DNA from: Planctomycetia bacterium
GTDB lineage: Bacteria; Planctomycetota; Planctomycetia; Gemmatales; Gemmataceae
Direction: 5' to 3'
Assembly (NCBI GenBank): GCA_005808665.1
Contig: SYLG01000088.1
Coordinates: 1 to 40,598, forward strand
Length of the DNA: 40,598 nt
Part shown: positions 8,314 to 17,352 of the stretch, piece by piece
How positions within the stretch are numbered: position 1 is the first letter of the stretch
Layout: the number at the start of each line of letters is the position of its first letter
Made by a program: the position numbers and the translations under genes
The notes under the pieces: generated by a model
Databases searched by the model: none
Told to the model about the DNA's origin: nothing
The model's input: only the letters and a program-made list of their open reading frames with translations

Positions 8314-8985
8314 CTATTTTCGTGCCACAAGGGTCCAGTGCCGGTCGCTGGTCATGGTTACAGATTGGGGATTCAGCCCTGCGAGGTAGGCCATCTCGGC
8401 GGCTTCCTCAAGGGTTAGGGCCGCATGGAGCGAATCCCAAAAAAGTTTTTTCTGGGACACTTCGGCCCTATGGGCATGAAGTTCGACAAGCTGGTCGATT
8501 TCCGACTCTGTCGCCGGACGACACAGGTCCCGAACAAAGATCATTCCCCCCGGGGCACACACCCGGACCATTTCCCATAACGATTGGAGCGGTTCGGGAA
8601 TGTGGTGGATGATGCTGTTGGAAACGACCCCCGCAAACGCCCCGTCTTCAAAGGAGAGCCGTTTGGCATCGCAAAGTTCAAGCCCGATTTGCCCCTCCAG
8701 GCCCAATCGCTTCAGGTGCGCACCGGCTAGATCAAGCATCGAATGTGCCATGTCGATTGCAGTCACATGGAGTCCTGGAACTGCCCCAACCATGGCGATG
8801 GGGATAAGGGCCGTACCTGTCCCCACATCCAGGATTTTGGTCCCGGGAGGGAATGATTCTGTCCCTACCGCCTTGGCCCAATCCTCGACAAAGGCCCGGT
8901 TCACCCCACCATGATCCATCCGGTCATACGCCAAGGATTCGGCCGGATCGTCCATCACCTCGGGTTCCAAAATGCGCGGGATCAC
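8314..8985 (-). CDS. Class I SAM-dependent methyltransferase
   Basis: A 223-residue Rossmann-fold methyltransferase. Motif I is ILDVGTGTALIPIAM at about residues 45-59, then the acidic end of strand 2 (VTAIDMAHSMLDLA), a SAM-contact region near CDAKRLSFEDGAFAGV and the post-motif SNSIIHHIPEPLQSLWEM, all of UbiE/Methyltransf_11 type. The substrate cannot be deduced; it is a soluble cytoplasmic enzyme. It reads divergently from trpS, sharing a 131-bp gap. The first start is a GTG at 8985 with a weak GGCAAG upstream; an ATG at 8955 (MDDPAESLAYDRM) is a fair alternative that would remove 10 residues. Confidence 0.88.
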   Translation of the reverse strand: MIPRILEPEVMDDPAESLAYDRMDHGGVNRAFVEDWAKAVGTESFPPGTKILDVGTGTALIPIAMVGAVPGLHVTAIDMAHSMLDLAGAHLKRLGLEGQIGLELCDAKRLSFEDGAFAGVVSNSIIHHIPEPLQSLWEMVRVCAPGGMIFVRDLCRPATESEIDQLVELHAHRAEVSQKKLFWDSLHAALTLEEAAEMAYLAGLNPQSVTMTSDRHWTLVARK

Positions 8986-9016
8986 TTTTATTCTTGCCTT
9001 TTGTCAGGATTGGTGC

Positions 9017-9101
9017 TTGGGACTCGAACCCAATGGGGATGCCTGTAAAATAGGACTTTTACCGCAAGATTGGTTGGGCCAACCCCGAGCCGAAGGCTCC
9101 C
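9017..9101 (+). promoter_or_regulatory. Hairpin-rich leader region of trpS
   Basis: Four short inverted repeats follow one another just before trpS. They are TTGGG/CCCAA with a 7-nt loop (9017-9033), whose minus strand reads exactly like a tRNA T-arm (TTCGAGT loop), then CCT/AGG around 9042-9054, GGTT/AACC at about 9072-9084, and GAGCC/GGCTC with a GAA loop (about 9087-9099) ending next to the GGGAG ribosome-binding site. A complete tRNA could not be folded on either strand. The arrangement may be a cis-regulatory leader of trpS or a decayed tRNA; neither is proven. Confidence 0.3.
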
Positions 9102-9116
9102 AGGGAGTGATTTGGA

Positions 9117-10124
9117 ATGACAGAACCGAAGGCTCCAAACGGGCCAAAACGCGTGCTTTCGGGGGTGCAACCATCGGGAAAGCTTCACCTTGGTAATTAT
9201 TTCGGAGCTGTTCACCAACACATTGAACTGCAGGAACAGGGCAACGCCTTTTATTTCATTGCCGACTACCACGCCTTGACCACGCTGCAGGACGCTTCCA
9301 AGCTTCGGGAAAATGTGAGGGATGTGGCACTCGATTACCTTGCGCTTGGTTTGGACCCTGACAAAGCCGTTTTTTTCAGGCAATCCGATGTCCCTGAAGT
9401 ATGTGAACTTACCTGGTTTTTGTCTGTGGTGGCCCCGATGGGAATGCTGCAAAAAGCAGTCAGTTTTAAAGAAAAAATTGAAAAGGGAATCGACGCCAGT
9501 GTTGGCCTTTTCAGTTATCCCCTACTAATGGCTGCGGATATTCTCGCCTATCGGTCGCATTTGGTTCCTGTGGGAAAGGATCAGGTCCAACATTTGGAAA
9601 TGACACGGGACCTGGCGGAAAAATTCAACCGGGTTTTCCAGAAAGAGGTTTTTCCCATTCCTGAATATCGGCTCAGCCGGGAAGCAAAAGTTTCGGGGAT
9701 CGACGGTCAGAAAATGAGCAAAAGCTATGGTAACACCATCGAGATCTTTGCCGAGGGCAAGGCTCTCAAAAAGGTTGTGATGTCAATCGTTACCGATAGC
9801 ACGGCAGTGGCCGATGCCAAGGATCCGGACAAATGCAATGTGTACGCCCTTTGGAGCCTGTTTGCCGATGAGGCGGCCAAGGCTCAGATGCGGCAACGCT
9901 ACCTGGCGGGTGGCCTTGGTTATGGAGAAGTAAAAAAAGGACTATTGACCTCGATAGAGTCGTATTTTGAAGCCGCCCGGGACAGGAGGAGGCGGCTCGC
10001 CTCCCATCCTTCCGAGGTCGAGGAGGTCCTCAGGTCCGGTGCTGTCAAGGCACGGGCTGAGGCCAAAATGACCTTGGAACTGGTTCGCGAAGCGGTTGGC
10101 ATGCGTGGGTCACCAATCGCTTAA
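9117..10124 (+). CDS. trpS: Tryptophanyl-tRNA synthetase
   Basis: Class I aminoacyl-tRNA synthetase that charges tRNA-Trp with tryptophan in the cytoplasm, 335 residues, the usual length for bacterial TrpS. The HIGH-type signature is GVQPSGKLHLGNYFGA (HLGN at residues 24-27) and the KMSKS loop is GQKMSKSYGN with KMSKS at residues 199-203. The tryptophan-pocket region includes FYFIADYHALTT and LLMAADILAYRSHLVPVGKDQ. The ATG at 9117 has GGGAG about 11 nt upstream. It stands alone on the plus strand, divergent from a methyltransferase gene. The 11-mer CCGAAGGCTCC occurs both in the leader (9090-9100) and inside codons 4-7 (9126-9136), bracketing the initiation site. Confidence 0.97.
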   Translation: MTEPKAPNGPKRVLSGVQPSGKLHLGNYFGAVHQHIELQEQGNAFYFIADYHALTTLQDASKLRENVRDVALDYLALGLDPDKAVFFRQSDVPEVCELTWFLSVVAPMGMLQKAVSFKEKIEKGIDASVGLFSYPLLMAADILAYRSHLVPVGKDQVQHLEMTRDLAEKFNRVFQKEVFPIPEYRLSREAKVSGIDGQKMSKSYGNTIEIFAEGKALKKVVMSIVTDSTAVADAKDPDKCNVYALWSLFADEAAKAQMRQRYLAGGLGYGEVKKGLLTSIESYFEAARDRRRRLASHPSEVEEVLRSGAVKARAEAKMTLELVREAVGMRGSPIA

Positions 10125-10189
10125 TGTCAAAGCGATGGAACCTGGGGAACCTTTCGGGTGGGTCGTTTGGATTCCCAATTACTACCTTC

Positions 10190-10216
10190 CCGGGGGTTGG
10201 GACCCCCGGCTTGTTT
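10190..10216 (+). terminator. Probable terminator downstream of trpS
   Basis: CCGGGGGT (10190-10197) and ACCCCCGG (10202-10209) form a perfect 8-bp GC-rich stem with a TGGG loop, followed by CTTGTTT. It lies 66 bp after the trpS stop. The T-run is interrupted, so strength is uncertain. Confidence 0.5.
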
Positions 10217-10400
10217 GGCTATTGTCTTCGGATAGGAATTCTCCCGGGATCACTCCATCCTTTTTGGCTTAGGCCAACCAAAGTCAAAAAAATGGAAGAA
10301 AGGGGTTGCTGCCTGAACCTGGATGTCTAACAAAAAGTCATCAGCTGTTTGTCAGCTGTCGATTCCGGATCGACGATTTTCCGATCCTGTGGGAGGGCTA

Positions 10401-10514
10401 ATGGACACAATTCTGGACTTCTTTGGCAGCACCACCACCATGCTCGTTTTGGTGGGAATACTCGTGGTACTTGCCATTGGCTATTTCCTGACCAAAGGAA
10501 AAGCCGACAACTAA
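10401..10514 (+). CDS. 37-residue single-span membrane peptide
   Basis: A short frame with a strong ribosome-binding site (GGGAGG, 5 nt before the ATG) encodes 37 residues. After a polar start (MDTILDFFGSTTT) comes one transmembrane helix (MLVLVGILVVLAIGYFLT, about residues 14-31) and a short basic/acidic tail (KGKADN). I chose the ATG at 10401 over an upstream in-frame start at 10323 because the latter has no ribosome-binding site and adds an unstructured stretch. Orientation by the positive-inside rule puts the C-terminus in the cytoplasm. No family is recognised; similar orphan peptides often join membrane complexes, but no partner is evident here. It ends 27 bp before the convergent cytochrome gene. 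Confidence 0.6.
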   Translation: MDTILDFFGSTTTMLVLVGILVVLAIGYFLTKGKADN

Positions 10515-10541
10515 ACACCTTCAAACAGGGATTGTTGGGCC

Positions 10542-12612
10542 TTACGGTTTCCCGTTTAGAATCTTGGCAAACCAACGGCGCAAATCTCCCTCACCCGAAT
10601 GGGTCAACCGGACAAGTGTATCAAATTCGGTTTGGGCACGATCAGGTTGTTGGGTTTGAACCAGACATTCCACCAGGAGTTTGCGGGATTGGACCCCAGC
10701 CGGTTGAGAGGTGATTGCCTGTTCCAGATAAGGGAGTGCTTCGGCAAACTTCCCTTGGGTTTTGAGAATGTCAGCCACCATAACCAGGTGGGTTGCGTTC
10801 TCAGGCGAGATTTCCGCCAACCTCTTCGCCAAAACAAGGGCGCGGGGAAATTTCTTGGCCCGAACCGCGGCCAAGGTGGTTCCCAAAAGGAGGAATTCCT
10901 CCTTCGGTTTGGTTTTGATAATCCTTTCCCAAACCAAAAGGGATTCCGCAAAGCGGCCTTCCCTGGTAAGGCGGTTGGCCTGCCAGGTCCAAAGCTCGAT
11001 ATCACCAGGTCTTTGGGGAAGTAGGTTGTCCAGTTTTTTGGCAAGGAAGCCAGCAAGAGGGTTTTGGGTCGAGGTCATTCCTTGATTCATCAGGGAGAGG
11101 GCGATCACCAGTTCGCGATCTTCCTCCGGGGTGGCAGGCCCCGGAAAGCCAACAAGGGGTAGCTCGCCAGGAAGTAACGAGCGCCCTTGGGCCTCCTCGA
11201 CCGGAGGCTTTCGCCTGATGCGATGGTCGCTAAGAGCGGTGTGGGCAATATCAGCACTGGCCCGACGGGGAAGATGGCAGGCAGCACAGTCATTCTGGCG
11301 CGCAAGGCGGTGCACCAGAGGTTGGGAACAGGGAGGTATAATCCCCCTCGTCGGGTCTGTTTTCCCGGGTGTGGCGACGGTTGTCGCCACACCCACTTTT
11401 GGAAAATCGTTGGCATGGCATTTAAGGCATTGATTCCGGTTCCACTCTTTCCGATCCTTCTCGGGTGGCATGGAATGCGGGTCGTGGCAGGTTATGCAAC
11501 CCAAAGCACCGGCACTTTTCTGAAAGCATTTGCTGGCATGAAGTTGCTCTACTTGGCCTACCGCCAAGTTTTTTTCCCCAAGCACAGGGTTTCGTCCCCA
11601 AACCACCACAAAGTCCGATAGCTTCAAATCGGGCCTCCAGTTTTCCGTTCGTAACCCTTCCTTTTCCACCCGTTTTTCTCCCTGAAGGTGACACTGGTTA
11701 CAAACCGCATCGCGAAGTTCCGGCTCCAACCTGGCCGGATTGACCACAGAAGTATCCGGTGGCTTTTTTTCCTCCCGATTGGGTTCCTTTCCAAAAGCTG
11801 TCGCCGGGTCATCGGCTCTTTCATCACAATGCAATTTCCCGGGACCATGACACCTTTCACAACCGATCCCCAGATTTTTTGCGGCAAATGGTTCATACTT
11901 GTTCTTTGTACCCGCAATCAAGTTCATCCGATTGGTATGGCAAAACAAACAAAGCCTGGTGATGGGTCGGCCGGGGGTTTCCTGGTCGGGTTCCAAACCG
12001 GGGGAAATGTCCCAAAGGCCAACCCCCGAAAACCAACTCATCGAGGTTTGGTAGAGCCACCCATGCTGATCCAGGATATAGGACCTTCCTTCCCCGGTGG
12101 CCAGAACCAATGGCAACGGAGTAATCCACCTCCCTTGTGACAACCGGGCGGGATTTGTTGTCCAGGAAAGATTCGGACTGGTGGAACCCCTTTTCCCCCC
12201 TATTTTCGATCTTATAAGTCACATTCCCATTGGTCACCGAGGTTTGCGATCCTGCATCAAAATGCTCGATGCCCGTTCTCCCGGCAAGGTCAGGTTTGCC
12301 GGAATACGAGGACGACCTCGCCATGGTGTGGGTTCCATGATAGCTGTCGCAGATCCCCTGGTGGCAAACCCGGCAAGCATCATCCCCAACATATTCCACC
12401 CCTGGCCGGACATTGCGCCAAATCACCCCTTTGGCCAACCTCGGGTCCGCCACCTCAACCAACGGAAGACCCTCCACATCCGGGTCCGCCCCAAGGGGGT
12501 CAGGGACATTGGGATTGGGCCCTTTGAAACACCAGAAACAAACAAGGATTCCAAGGGCAAAAGCCACTAATACCGCAATTTTCCAAATGGGGTTTTTCAA
12601 GTTGGCTTCCAT
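10542..12612 (-). pseudogene. Heptahaem cytochrome c with TPR tail, frameshifted
   Basis: Two overlapping frames together make one exported multihaem cytochrome. The 5' frame (from the ATG at 12612; a GTG at 12621 is also possible) has an N-terminal membrane anchor (WKIAVLVAFALGILVCFWCF) and one CxxCH (CRVCH). The 3' frame has six more: CLFCH, CERCH, CNQCH, CITCH, CLKCH and CAACH, followed by about 140 residues of tetratricopeptide repeats. The frames join at SVAIGSGHRG/RSYILDQHGWLYQ; related cytochromes read continuously through a GSG-x-x-GRSY segment. At the join AAGG is present twice in tandem (CCTTCCTT at 12084-12091 on the plus strand), and removing one copy restores GSGHRGRSY exactly. 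The gene is therefore inactivated by a 4-bp duplication, or the base calls are wrong. If intact it would be a periplasmic electron-transfer protein of about 690 residues. It lies downstream of polX on the same strand. Confidence 0.82.
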
Positions 12613-12783
12613 TGATTTCACACGGGACTTCGTTCAAGGATTCTTAAGACTATTATACCTATGGCCCTTTTGCGCAAGAATTTTTCAAGGGAATTCCAAT
12701 CCCGATAGCCGTCAAGGTTTTGACAATTGGAACCTATCCTGTTCCGATCCCAAAACCCTTTATCCAGGCGTGGACCCCATTCG

Positions 12784-14559
12784 TCATCTCTTTCTGTCCT
12801 TTCGGTCCTGGAGGTATTGTTTTACCTCAAGGACTCCCCGTGTGTTGAATACATCCCCGGCCTCGCACCAACCCCTTCTGGCAACCTCCAACCCATAACG
12901 AATATTGGCAATCTCACCGGGGGCGTGGGCATCGGGGTTGATCACCAACAGGATTCCAAGATTCCTGGCCCGCCTTACATGAATCCAATCAAGGTCCAAT
13001 CGCCAGGGATTGGCATTGATCTCGATCATTACCTGATGTTTCAAAGCTGCAGCCAACACCGCATCAAGGTCCACTCCATAGGCGTTTCGCCGAAGCAATA
13101 ACCGACCGGTCGGGTGACCAAGCATCGTTACCGAGGGATGGGATATTGCCTTGATGATCCTCGCCGTCATCACTTCTTTTGGTTGGTTCATAAACATATG
13201 GACGCTAGCGACCACATAATCAAACCCCTCCAACAACGCATCATCAAAATCAAGCGACCCATCCTCCAGGATGTCCACCTCGGTTCCCTTGAAAATGTGG
13301 ATCCCCTCCTGTTTCGCATTAAAGTGATCCACTTCTTTCCATTGATTTTTGACCCGATCCGGGGTCAAGCCATTGGCGATACCCAACGACTGGCTATGGT
13401 CCGCAACACCAAAATACGAAAGTCCCAATTCCCTGGCGGCAAACGCCATCTCCCCGAGGGTTGCGATCCCGTCACTTGCAGTGGTGTGGTTATGAAAAAT
13501 CCCCTTGAGAGCCCCCATGGGGATTAGTTTGGGCAGGCCAATCATTGCCTTTGGGTCTGCGGCATCAATCTCCCCGGTCATCTCCCTCAATTCGGGAGGG
13601 ACAAAAGCAAGTCCAAGGTGGCGATAAATGGATTCTTCGCTGGGACAGTCAAGAGGACCCTCCGGACCAGCAAGTGCATATTCATTGAGTTTGTAACCGG
13701 CCTCGGAGGCAAGGCTCCTGAGGCGCACATTGTGCTCTTTGGATCCTGTAAAATACGCAAGGGCTGGGGCAAAGTTTTCCGGGGCAACCACCCTCAAGTC
13801 TGCACCCAACCGGGAACGGCCAGATAACACCATCGGATTACGGACTTCCAAAACGACGCTGGCTTTGGTTTGCCCCCTTCCGGATATATGAACAACCAGA
13901 GGATGAGCGACAAAAGCGTCCATTACACCTTCGGGATCCACCCCGACGGCCAGGGTGGCAACAATATCAATGTCTTTAACCGTTTCCCGCAACCGCCGGA
14001 GACTTCCCGCAATCTCGATCCGTTGAACCCCTTGGATTTGCCGCAGGGTTTTTACCAGGTCATTGGCCACTTCCAGGGCAACCGGTCGGTGAACCCGACC
14101 TTCGCCTTCCTTCAGGAAGGCAATTCCTTCCAGGATGTTATCTTGTGTCTTTGGACCAAATCCCTTGACCTTGGCGATCCGGTCCTCCTCGCAGGCTTCC
14201 TTGAGGGAAACAAGCGAGGCAATTCCCAACTCCTCGTAAAGAGTCTTAACCTTTTTGGGGCCGATTCCAGGTAGGCTCAACATTTCCAGGAGTCCGGGAG
14301 GGACCTGGCTCCTCAGGATTTCGAGTTCCTCCAAACGGTTGGTCTTGTGCAGGGTTTCGATCTTTGTCAAAAGTGCCTTACCAATCCCGTCAACCTTACC
14401 AAGAGTGCCTTCCGCAATCAGGGTATCCAGGGGCTGGGTCAAGGTTTCCAAAGCCCGGGCTGCTTTGCGGTAGGCATTGATCTTGAAAACATTTTCACCC
14501 CTGAGTTCAAGAAGGGTGGCGATTTCGCCAAGGGCAGCGGCTATTTCATTGGCGTCCAT
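12784..14559 (-). CDS. polX: Family X DNA polymerase / 3'-5' exonuclease (PolX)
   Basis: Repair polymerase of 591 residues, the usual length of bacterial PolX. The N-terminal 8-kDa-like and helix-hairpin-helix regions (about 1-150) include LPGIGPKKVKTLYEELGI and VKGFGPKTQDNILEGI. The nucleotidyltransferase centre is AGSLRRLRETVKDIDIV (about residues 185-201), with the GS motif and the metal-binding DxD. The C-terminal PHP exonuclease domain (about 350-580) has HNHTTASDG, GVADHSQS and later INPDAHAP, giving the metal ligands. It probably fills gaps in base-excision repair. I chose the ATG at 14559 with GAGG 11 nt upstream; a TTG at 14589 would add 10 residues. It follows the UbiA gene by 88 bp on the same strand. 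Confidence 0.96.
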   Translation of the reverse strand: MDANEIAAALGEIATLLELRGENVFKINAYRKAARALETLTQPLDTLIAEGTLGKVDGIGKALLTKIETLHKTNRLEELEILRSQVPPGLLEMLSLPGIGPKKVKTLYEELGIASLVSLKEACEEDRIAKVKGFGPKTQDNILEGIAFLKEGEGRVHRPVALEVANDLVKTLRQIQGVQRIEIAGSLRRLRETVKDIDIVATLAVGVDPEGVMDAFVAHPLVVHISGRGQTKASVVLEVRNPMVLSGRSRLGADLRVVAPENFAPALAYFTGSKEHNVRLRSLASEAGYKLNEYALAGPEGPLDCPSEESIYRHLGLAFVPPELREMTGEIDAADPKAMIGLPKLIPMGALKGIFHNHTTASDGIATLGEMAFAARELGLSYFGVADHSQSLGIANGLTPDRVKNQWKEVDHFNAKQEGIHIFKGTEVDILEDGSLDFDDALLEGFDYVVASVHMFMNQPKEVMTARIIKAISHPSVTMLGHPTGRLLLRRNAYGVDLDAVLAAALKHQVMIEINANPWRLDLDWIHVRRARNLGILLVINPDAHAPGEIANIRYGLEVARRGWCEAGDVFNTRGVLEVKQYLQDRKDRKR

Positions 14560-14647
14560 CTTTTTCAAATCCTCAATACCATTAACCAACCTATTATTTT
14601 GAGTGCCAGACCAGGAATGTTCCTCGTGGAACAGGCACCCAGTTCAA

Positions 14648-15547
14648 CTATCCGGGGTTGACCTGGTGCCAGGCAAGCTGAATGCTAATCACCAGCCACA
14701 AGCCCAAACTTACGCCGATGTTCATCCAAAAGAAAGCCAATTCGATCCGCTTTAATTCCCCCGGTCGAACCAGGAAATGTTCGAAGCAAAGGAGAAGGGC
14801 GACCATGGCCAGCCCAGTCCAATAGATTCCTCCCATTTTGGGTTCCACCAAGGGAAGGAGTGCCAAAAAGACCACCATGATTCCGTGTGAAAGGCCGGCC
14901 AGACGCAAAGCCAAACCTGGACCCAAACGACTGGGTAAGGAAAAAAGGCCCACCTTGCGGTCAAAGGCTTCATCCTGACAGGCATAGATGATATCAAACC
15001 CGGCCACCCAAAAAAGGACTGCAAAGGATAGGATCGAAGGAACAGCAAGCTCTGTCCAAATCTGGTCCCCCCGAATGGCCACCCAAGCCCCGGCTGGGGC
15101 ACAGGCAAGGGCCAAACCCAACCAATAGTGTGCCAGGCTGGTAAACCGTTTGGAAAACGAATACCCCAGGAGCCAAAGGAGGACCGGGACACAAAAATAA
15201 AGCGGATACCAATTGCCAAGGGGCAAGAAAATAAGCGTTCCCAAAACAAAACCAATAGAGGAAAGTCCGACAAACCAGCTGACACTCCTTACAGAGAGTT
15301 GGCCGGAAGGAAGATGGCGAAAGGCAGTTCGGGGATTTTCCGCATCCCACTGGCGATCGATTAACCTGTTAAAGGCCATCGCTGCCGACCGGGCACATCC
15401 CAGACAAACGATGATTCCCAACAGGGTCAAGGGTTCAAATCCTTGCCGATCCCAGGCAATCATGGCGGATGCCAGAGCAAACGGCAGGGCGAAAAGGGTA
15501 TGGCTGAAGCGGATCAATCCTAGCAGTTTTGTGGTCAAATTCGGCAT
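14648..15547 (-). CDS. UbiA-family prenyltransferase (4-hydroxybenzoate polyprenyltransferase-like)
   Basis: An integral membrane prenyltransferase of 299 residues with about eight or nine hydrophobic helices. The first Asp-rich motif is FNRLIDRQWDAENPRT (about residues 59-74), with the NRxxDRxxD signature and the NPRT that follows in this subgroup. The second is YACQDEAFDRKVGLFSLP (about 188-205). It transfers a polyprenyl chain to an aromatic acceptor in quinone biosynthesis. The FSHTLFALPFA start and NPRT match the 'UbiA-like' subgroup that acts in the futalosine menaquinone route (MqnP) in many bacteria without ubiquinone. That assignment is an inference; no other quinone gene is in the window. 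GGGGTG lies 5 nt before the ATG. Confidence 0.92.
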   Translation of the reverse strand: MPNLTTKLLGLIRFSHTLFALPFALASAMIAWDRQGFEPLTLLGIIVCLGCARSAAMAFNRLIDRQWDAENPRTAFRHLPSGQLSVRSVSWFVGLSSIGFVLGTLIFLPLGNWYPLYFCVPVLLWLLGYSFSKRFTSLAHYWLGLALACAPAGAWVAIRGDQIWTELAVPSILSFAVLFWVAGFDIIYACQDEAFDRKVGLFSLPSRLGPGLALRLAGLSHGIMVVFLALLPLVEPKMGGIYWTGLAMVALLLCFEHFLVRPGELKRIELAFFWMNIGVSLGLWLVISIQLAWHQVNPG

Positions 15548-15940
15548 TTATTCACCCCAGCCCCTTTCCCCCTCATCCTAGAATGCGGGGGAACCCATGG
15601 AAAAGAGGTGGGAAAAACAGAAATCAGGGGTTAACCCTTGGGACAAAAATCTTTAGCATGGTGGGTAAGGAGCATGCCTTATCGCCTTTGCGGTAGGGCC
15701 GCCACCACCCGGTGGCACGGGGACCATGACCCTTTTTTGGGGTTACCGTTGCTTGGATAGTCGGGGCCTGGCCAGGCCTTGATGCGTGCACCGTCCCCGT
15801 CATCCGGGGTGTTTTGGTGAGGACGCATTTTGGGCCAAACCGCCTAATAATTACAGTCCCAATCTCCCAAACCTCCGGGGTTTGTTTCTCCGGGTCCGTT
15901 TTCTGATAGATGGCGCCATGGGGCGTTTGAGGGTTTTGCT
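15548..15940. promoter_or_regulatory. Divergent regulatory gap and structured nusA leader
   Basis: This 393-bp gap separates the divergent UbiA and nusA genes and holds no convincing coding frame. It contains several inverted repeats: a perfect 14-bp palindrome GGCCTGGCCAGGCC (15765-15778), a CCACC/GGTGG hairpin near 15700-15715, and CAAACC/GGTTTG with a 5-nt loop and trailing TTTCT (15868-15889), about 50 nt before the nusA start. The last could act as a weak attenuator. nusA is autoregulated in well-studied bacteria, but regulation here is only inferred. Confidence 0.35.
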
Positions 15941-17320
15941 ATGAACGGTGTCGACCTGATCAAGGGTGTGGATTTTCTCAACCGGGAAAAAAATATCCCC
16001 CGCGAGCTGATTTTCTCCGGGATCGAAAAAGCCGTTCGTTTGGCAATCTCCAAGAAATACGAAACCGAGGAGGGAATCATTGTCTCGATCAATCGCGAGA
16101 CTGGTGACATCAACGCCCGTTACGGGGATGTTATCCTTACCCCGGACGAATTGGGCCGTATCGCTGCCCAATCGGCCAAGCAGCTAATGATTCAGAATTT
16201 TCGCGAAGCCGAATCGGAAGAAGTTTACAACAAATACAAGGACCGCAAGGGAGACATCGTTTACGCCATCGTCCAGCGGGTCGAACGGGGCCTTGCCCTT
16301 TGCAACCTCGAAGTGGACAAGGCCGAGGCGATCGTTCCCAAAAGTGAACAAATTCCAGGTGAAATGCCACACACCAACGAACGCCTCAAGGCAATCATTC
16401 TGGATGTAAGGCGCACAGGTAACCGGGTCAAGATTGTCCTATCCCGAACCCACCCTGACTTTCTTCGCCGCCTTTTTGAAGAAGAAATCCCCGAAATCCA
16501 GGACCATGTTGTGGAGCTACGGGCGGTTTCCCGAGAAGCTGGCCACCGATCCAAGGTCGCCGTTTCCTCCGTGGATATGAAGGTCGACTGTGTGGGGGCC
16601 TGTTTGGGTACCAAGGGCAATCGCATCAAATCCATCATCGAAGAATTGGGAGGCCAGGAACGGATTGATGTCGTCCGCTGGAATGATTCCCTCCAGGTTC
16701 TCATCGACAACACGCTAAAGCCTGCCAAAGTCGACGAAGTATTCCTTTATGAAAAGCTCGGTCGCGCCATCGTCCTGGTAAAGGATGACCAGCTAAGTCT
16801 GGCCATTGGCCGAAAGGGTCAAAATGTCCGCCTGGCATCGCGGTTGGTAGGTTGGGACATTGAGATCATGACCGAGACGGAATTCACCGGAAGCCTTGAA
16901 AAGGCGGAGGCCTACTTTAACCAAATTCCTGGAATTACCGACGATCTGGTTCAACAATTCATTGAGGCAGGTTGCCTGAGTTATTCCGATCTCGAATGCC
17001 TGGAGCCCGAATACATCGCCGAGCTGGCTGGGATCACGGAAGAAGCCGCCGATGATATGCTCGAGTGGGCAGAGGAAACCGCCCGCACCATGGAGGTTGA
17101 ACCTCGAACCCGCGGCCCAAGGGAAGCCACCCCGGTTCAACCGGTTGACACGGGTGACTACGCCGTGGATGAAGGTCTTTTGGGTGATAGTACGGCTGAA
17201 GAGGCCGAGGTTGCCGAGGTTGTCGTCGATGAAGAACAGCAGGATGCCGTTTCGGATTTCCTAAACACCCCAACCGAAACAGAAACCGGGGCAACTCCTG
17301 AAGGCGAAGTGAAGGAATAG
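15941..17320 (+). CDS. nusA: Transcription termination/antitermination factor NusA
   Basis: RNA-polymerase-bound elongation factor of 459 residues that modulates pausing, termination and antitermination. The N-terminal domain (1-115) starts with a helix containing PRELIFSGIEKAVRLAI. An S1 domain follows (about 120-195, DIVYAIVQRVERGLALCNLE), then KH1 with GHRSKVAVSS and ACLGTKGNRIKSIIEELGG (about 205-240), and KH2 with LSLAIGRKGQNVRLASRL (about 285-305). After a helix-hairpin-helix-like region (320-390) comes an acidic, low-complexity tail of about 60 residues. GAGGG lies 8 nt before the ATG. Neither rimP upstream nor infB downstream is present, so the usual rimP-nusA-infB order is broken; the gene is followed directly by a terminator. 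Confidence 0.96.
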   Translation: MNGVDLIKGVDFLNREKNIPRELIFSGIEKAVRLAISKKYETEEGIIVSINRETGDINARYGDVILTPDELGRIAAQSAKQLMIQNFREAESEEVYNKYKDRKGDIVYAIVQRVERGLALCNLEVDKAEAIVPKSEQIPGEMPHTNERLKAIILDVRRTGNRVKIVLSRTHPDFLRRLFEEEIPEIQDHVVELRAVSREAGHRSKVAVSSVDMKVDCVGACLGTKGNRIKSIIEELGGQERIDVVRWNDSLQVLIDNTLKPAKVDEVFLYEKLGRAIVLVKDDQLSLAIGRKGQNVRLASRLVGWDIEIMTETEFTGSLEKAEAYFNQIPGITDDLVQQFIEAGCLSYSDLECLEPEYIAELAGITEEAADDMLEWAEETARTMEVEPRTRGPREATPVQPVDTGDYAVDEGLLGDSTAEEAEVAEVVVDEEQQDAVSDFLNTPTETETGATPEGEVKE

Positions 17321-17352
17321 CCCCAAGTTTTTGATCCCCCATTGGGCTCCCA

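Noticed and set aside
9001-9090. A complete tRNA gene on the minus strand before trpS
   Set aside because: The T-arm is perfect and a possible anticodon arm exists, but the acceptor strands do not pair in the required positions (three extra bases separate the T-stem from the only matching acceptor strand) and the anticodon stem has only three pairs.
15700-15740. A sigma-54 promoter (TGGCACGG) upstream of nusA
   Set aside because: The -24 element is present, but no GC-containing -12 element follows at the required spacing.
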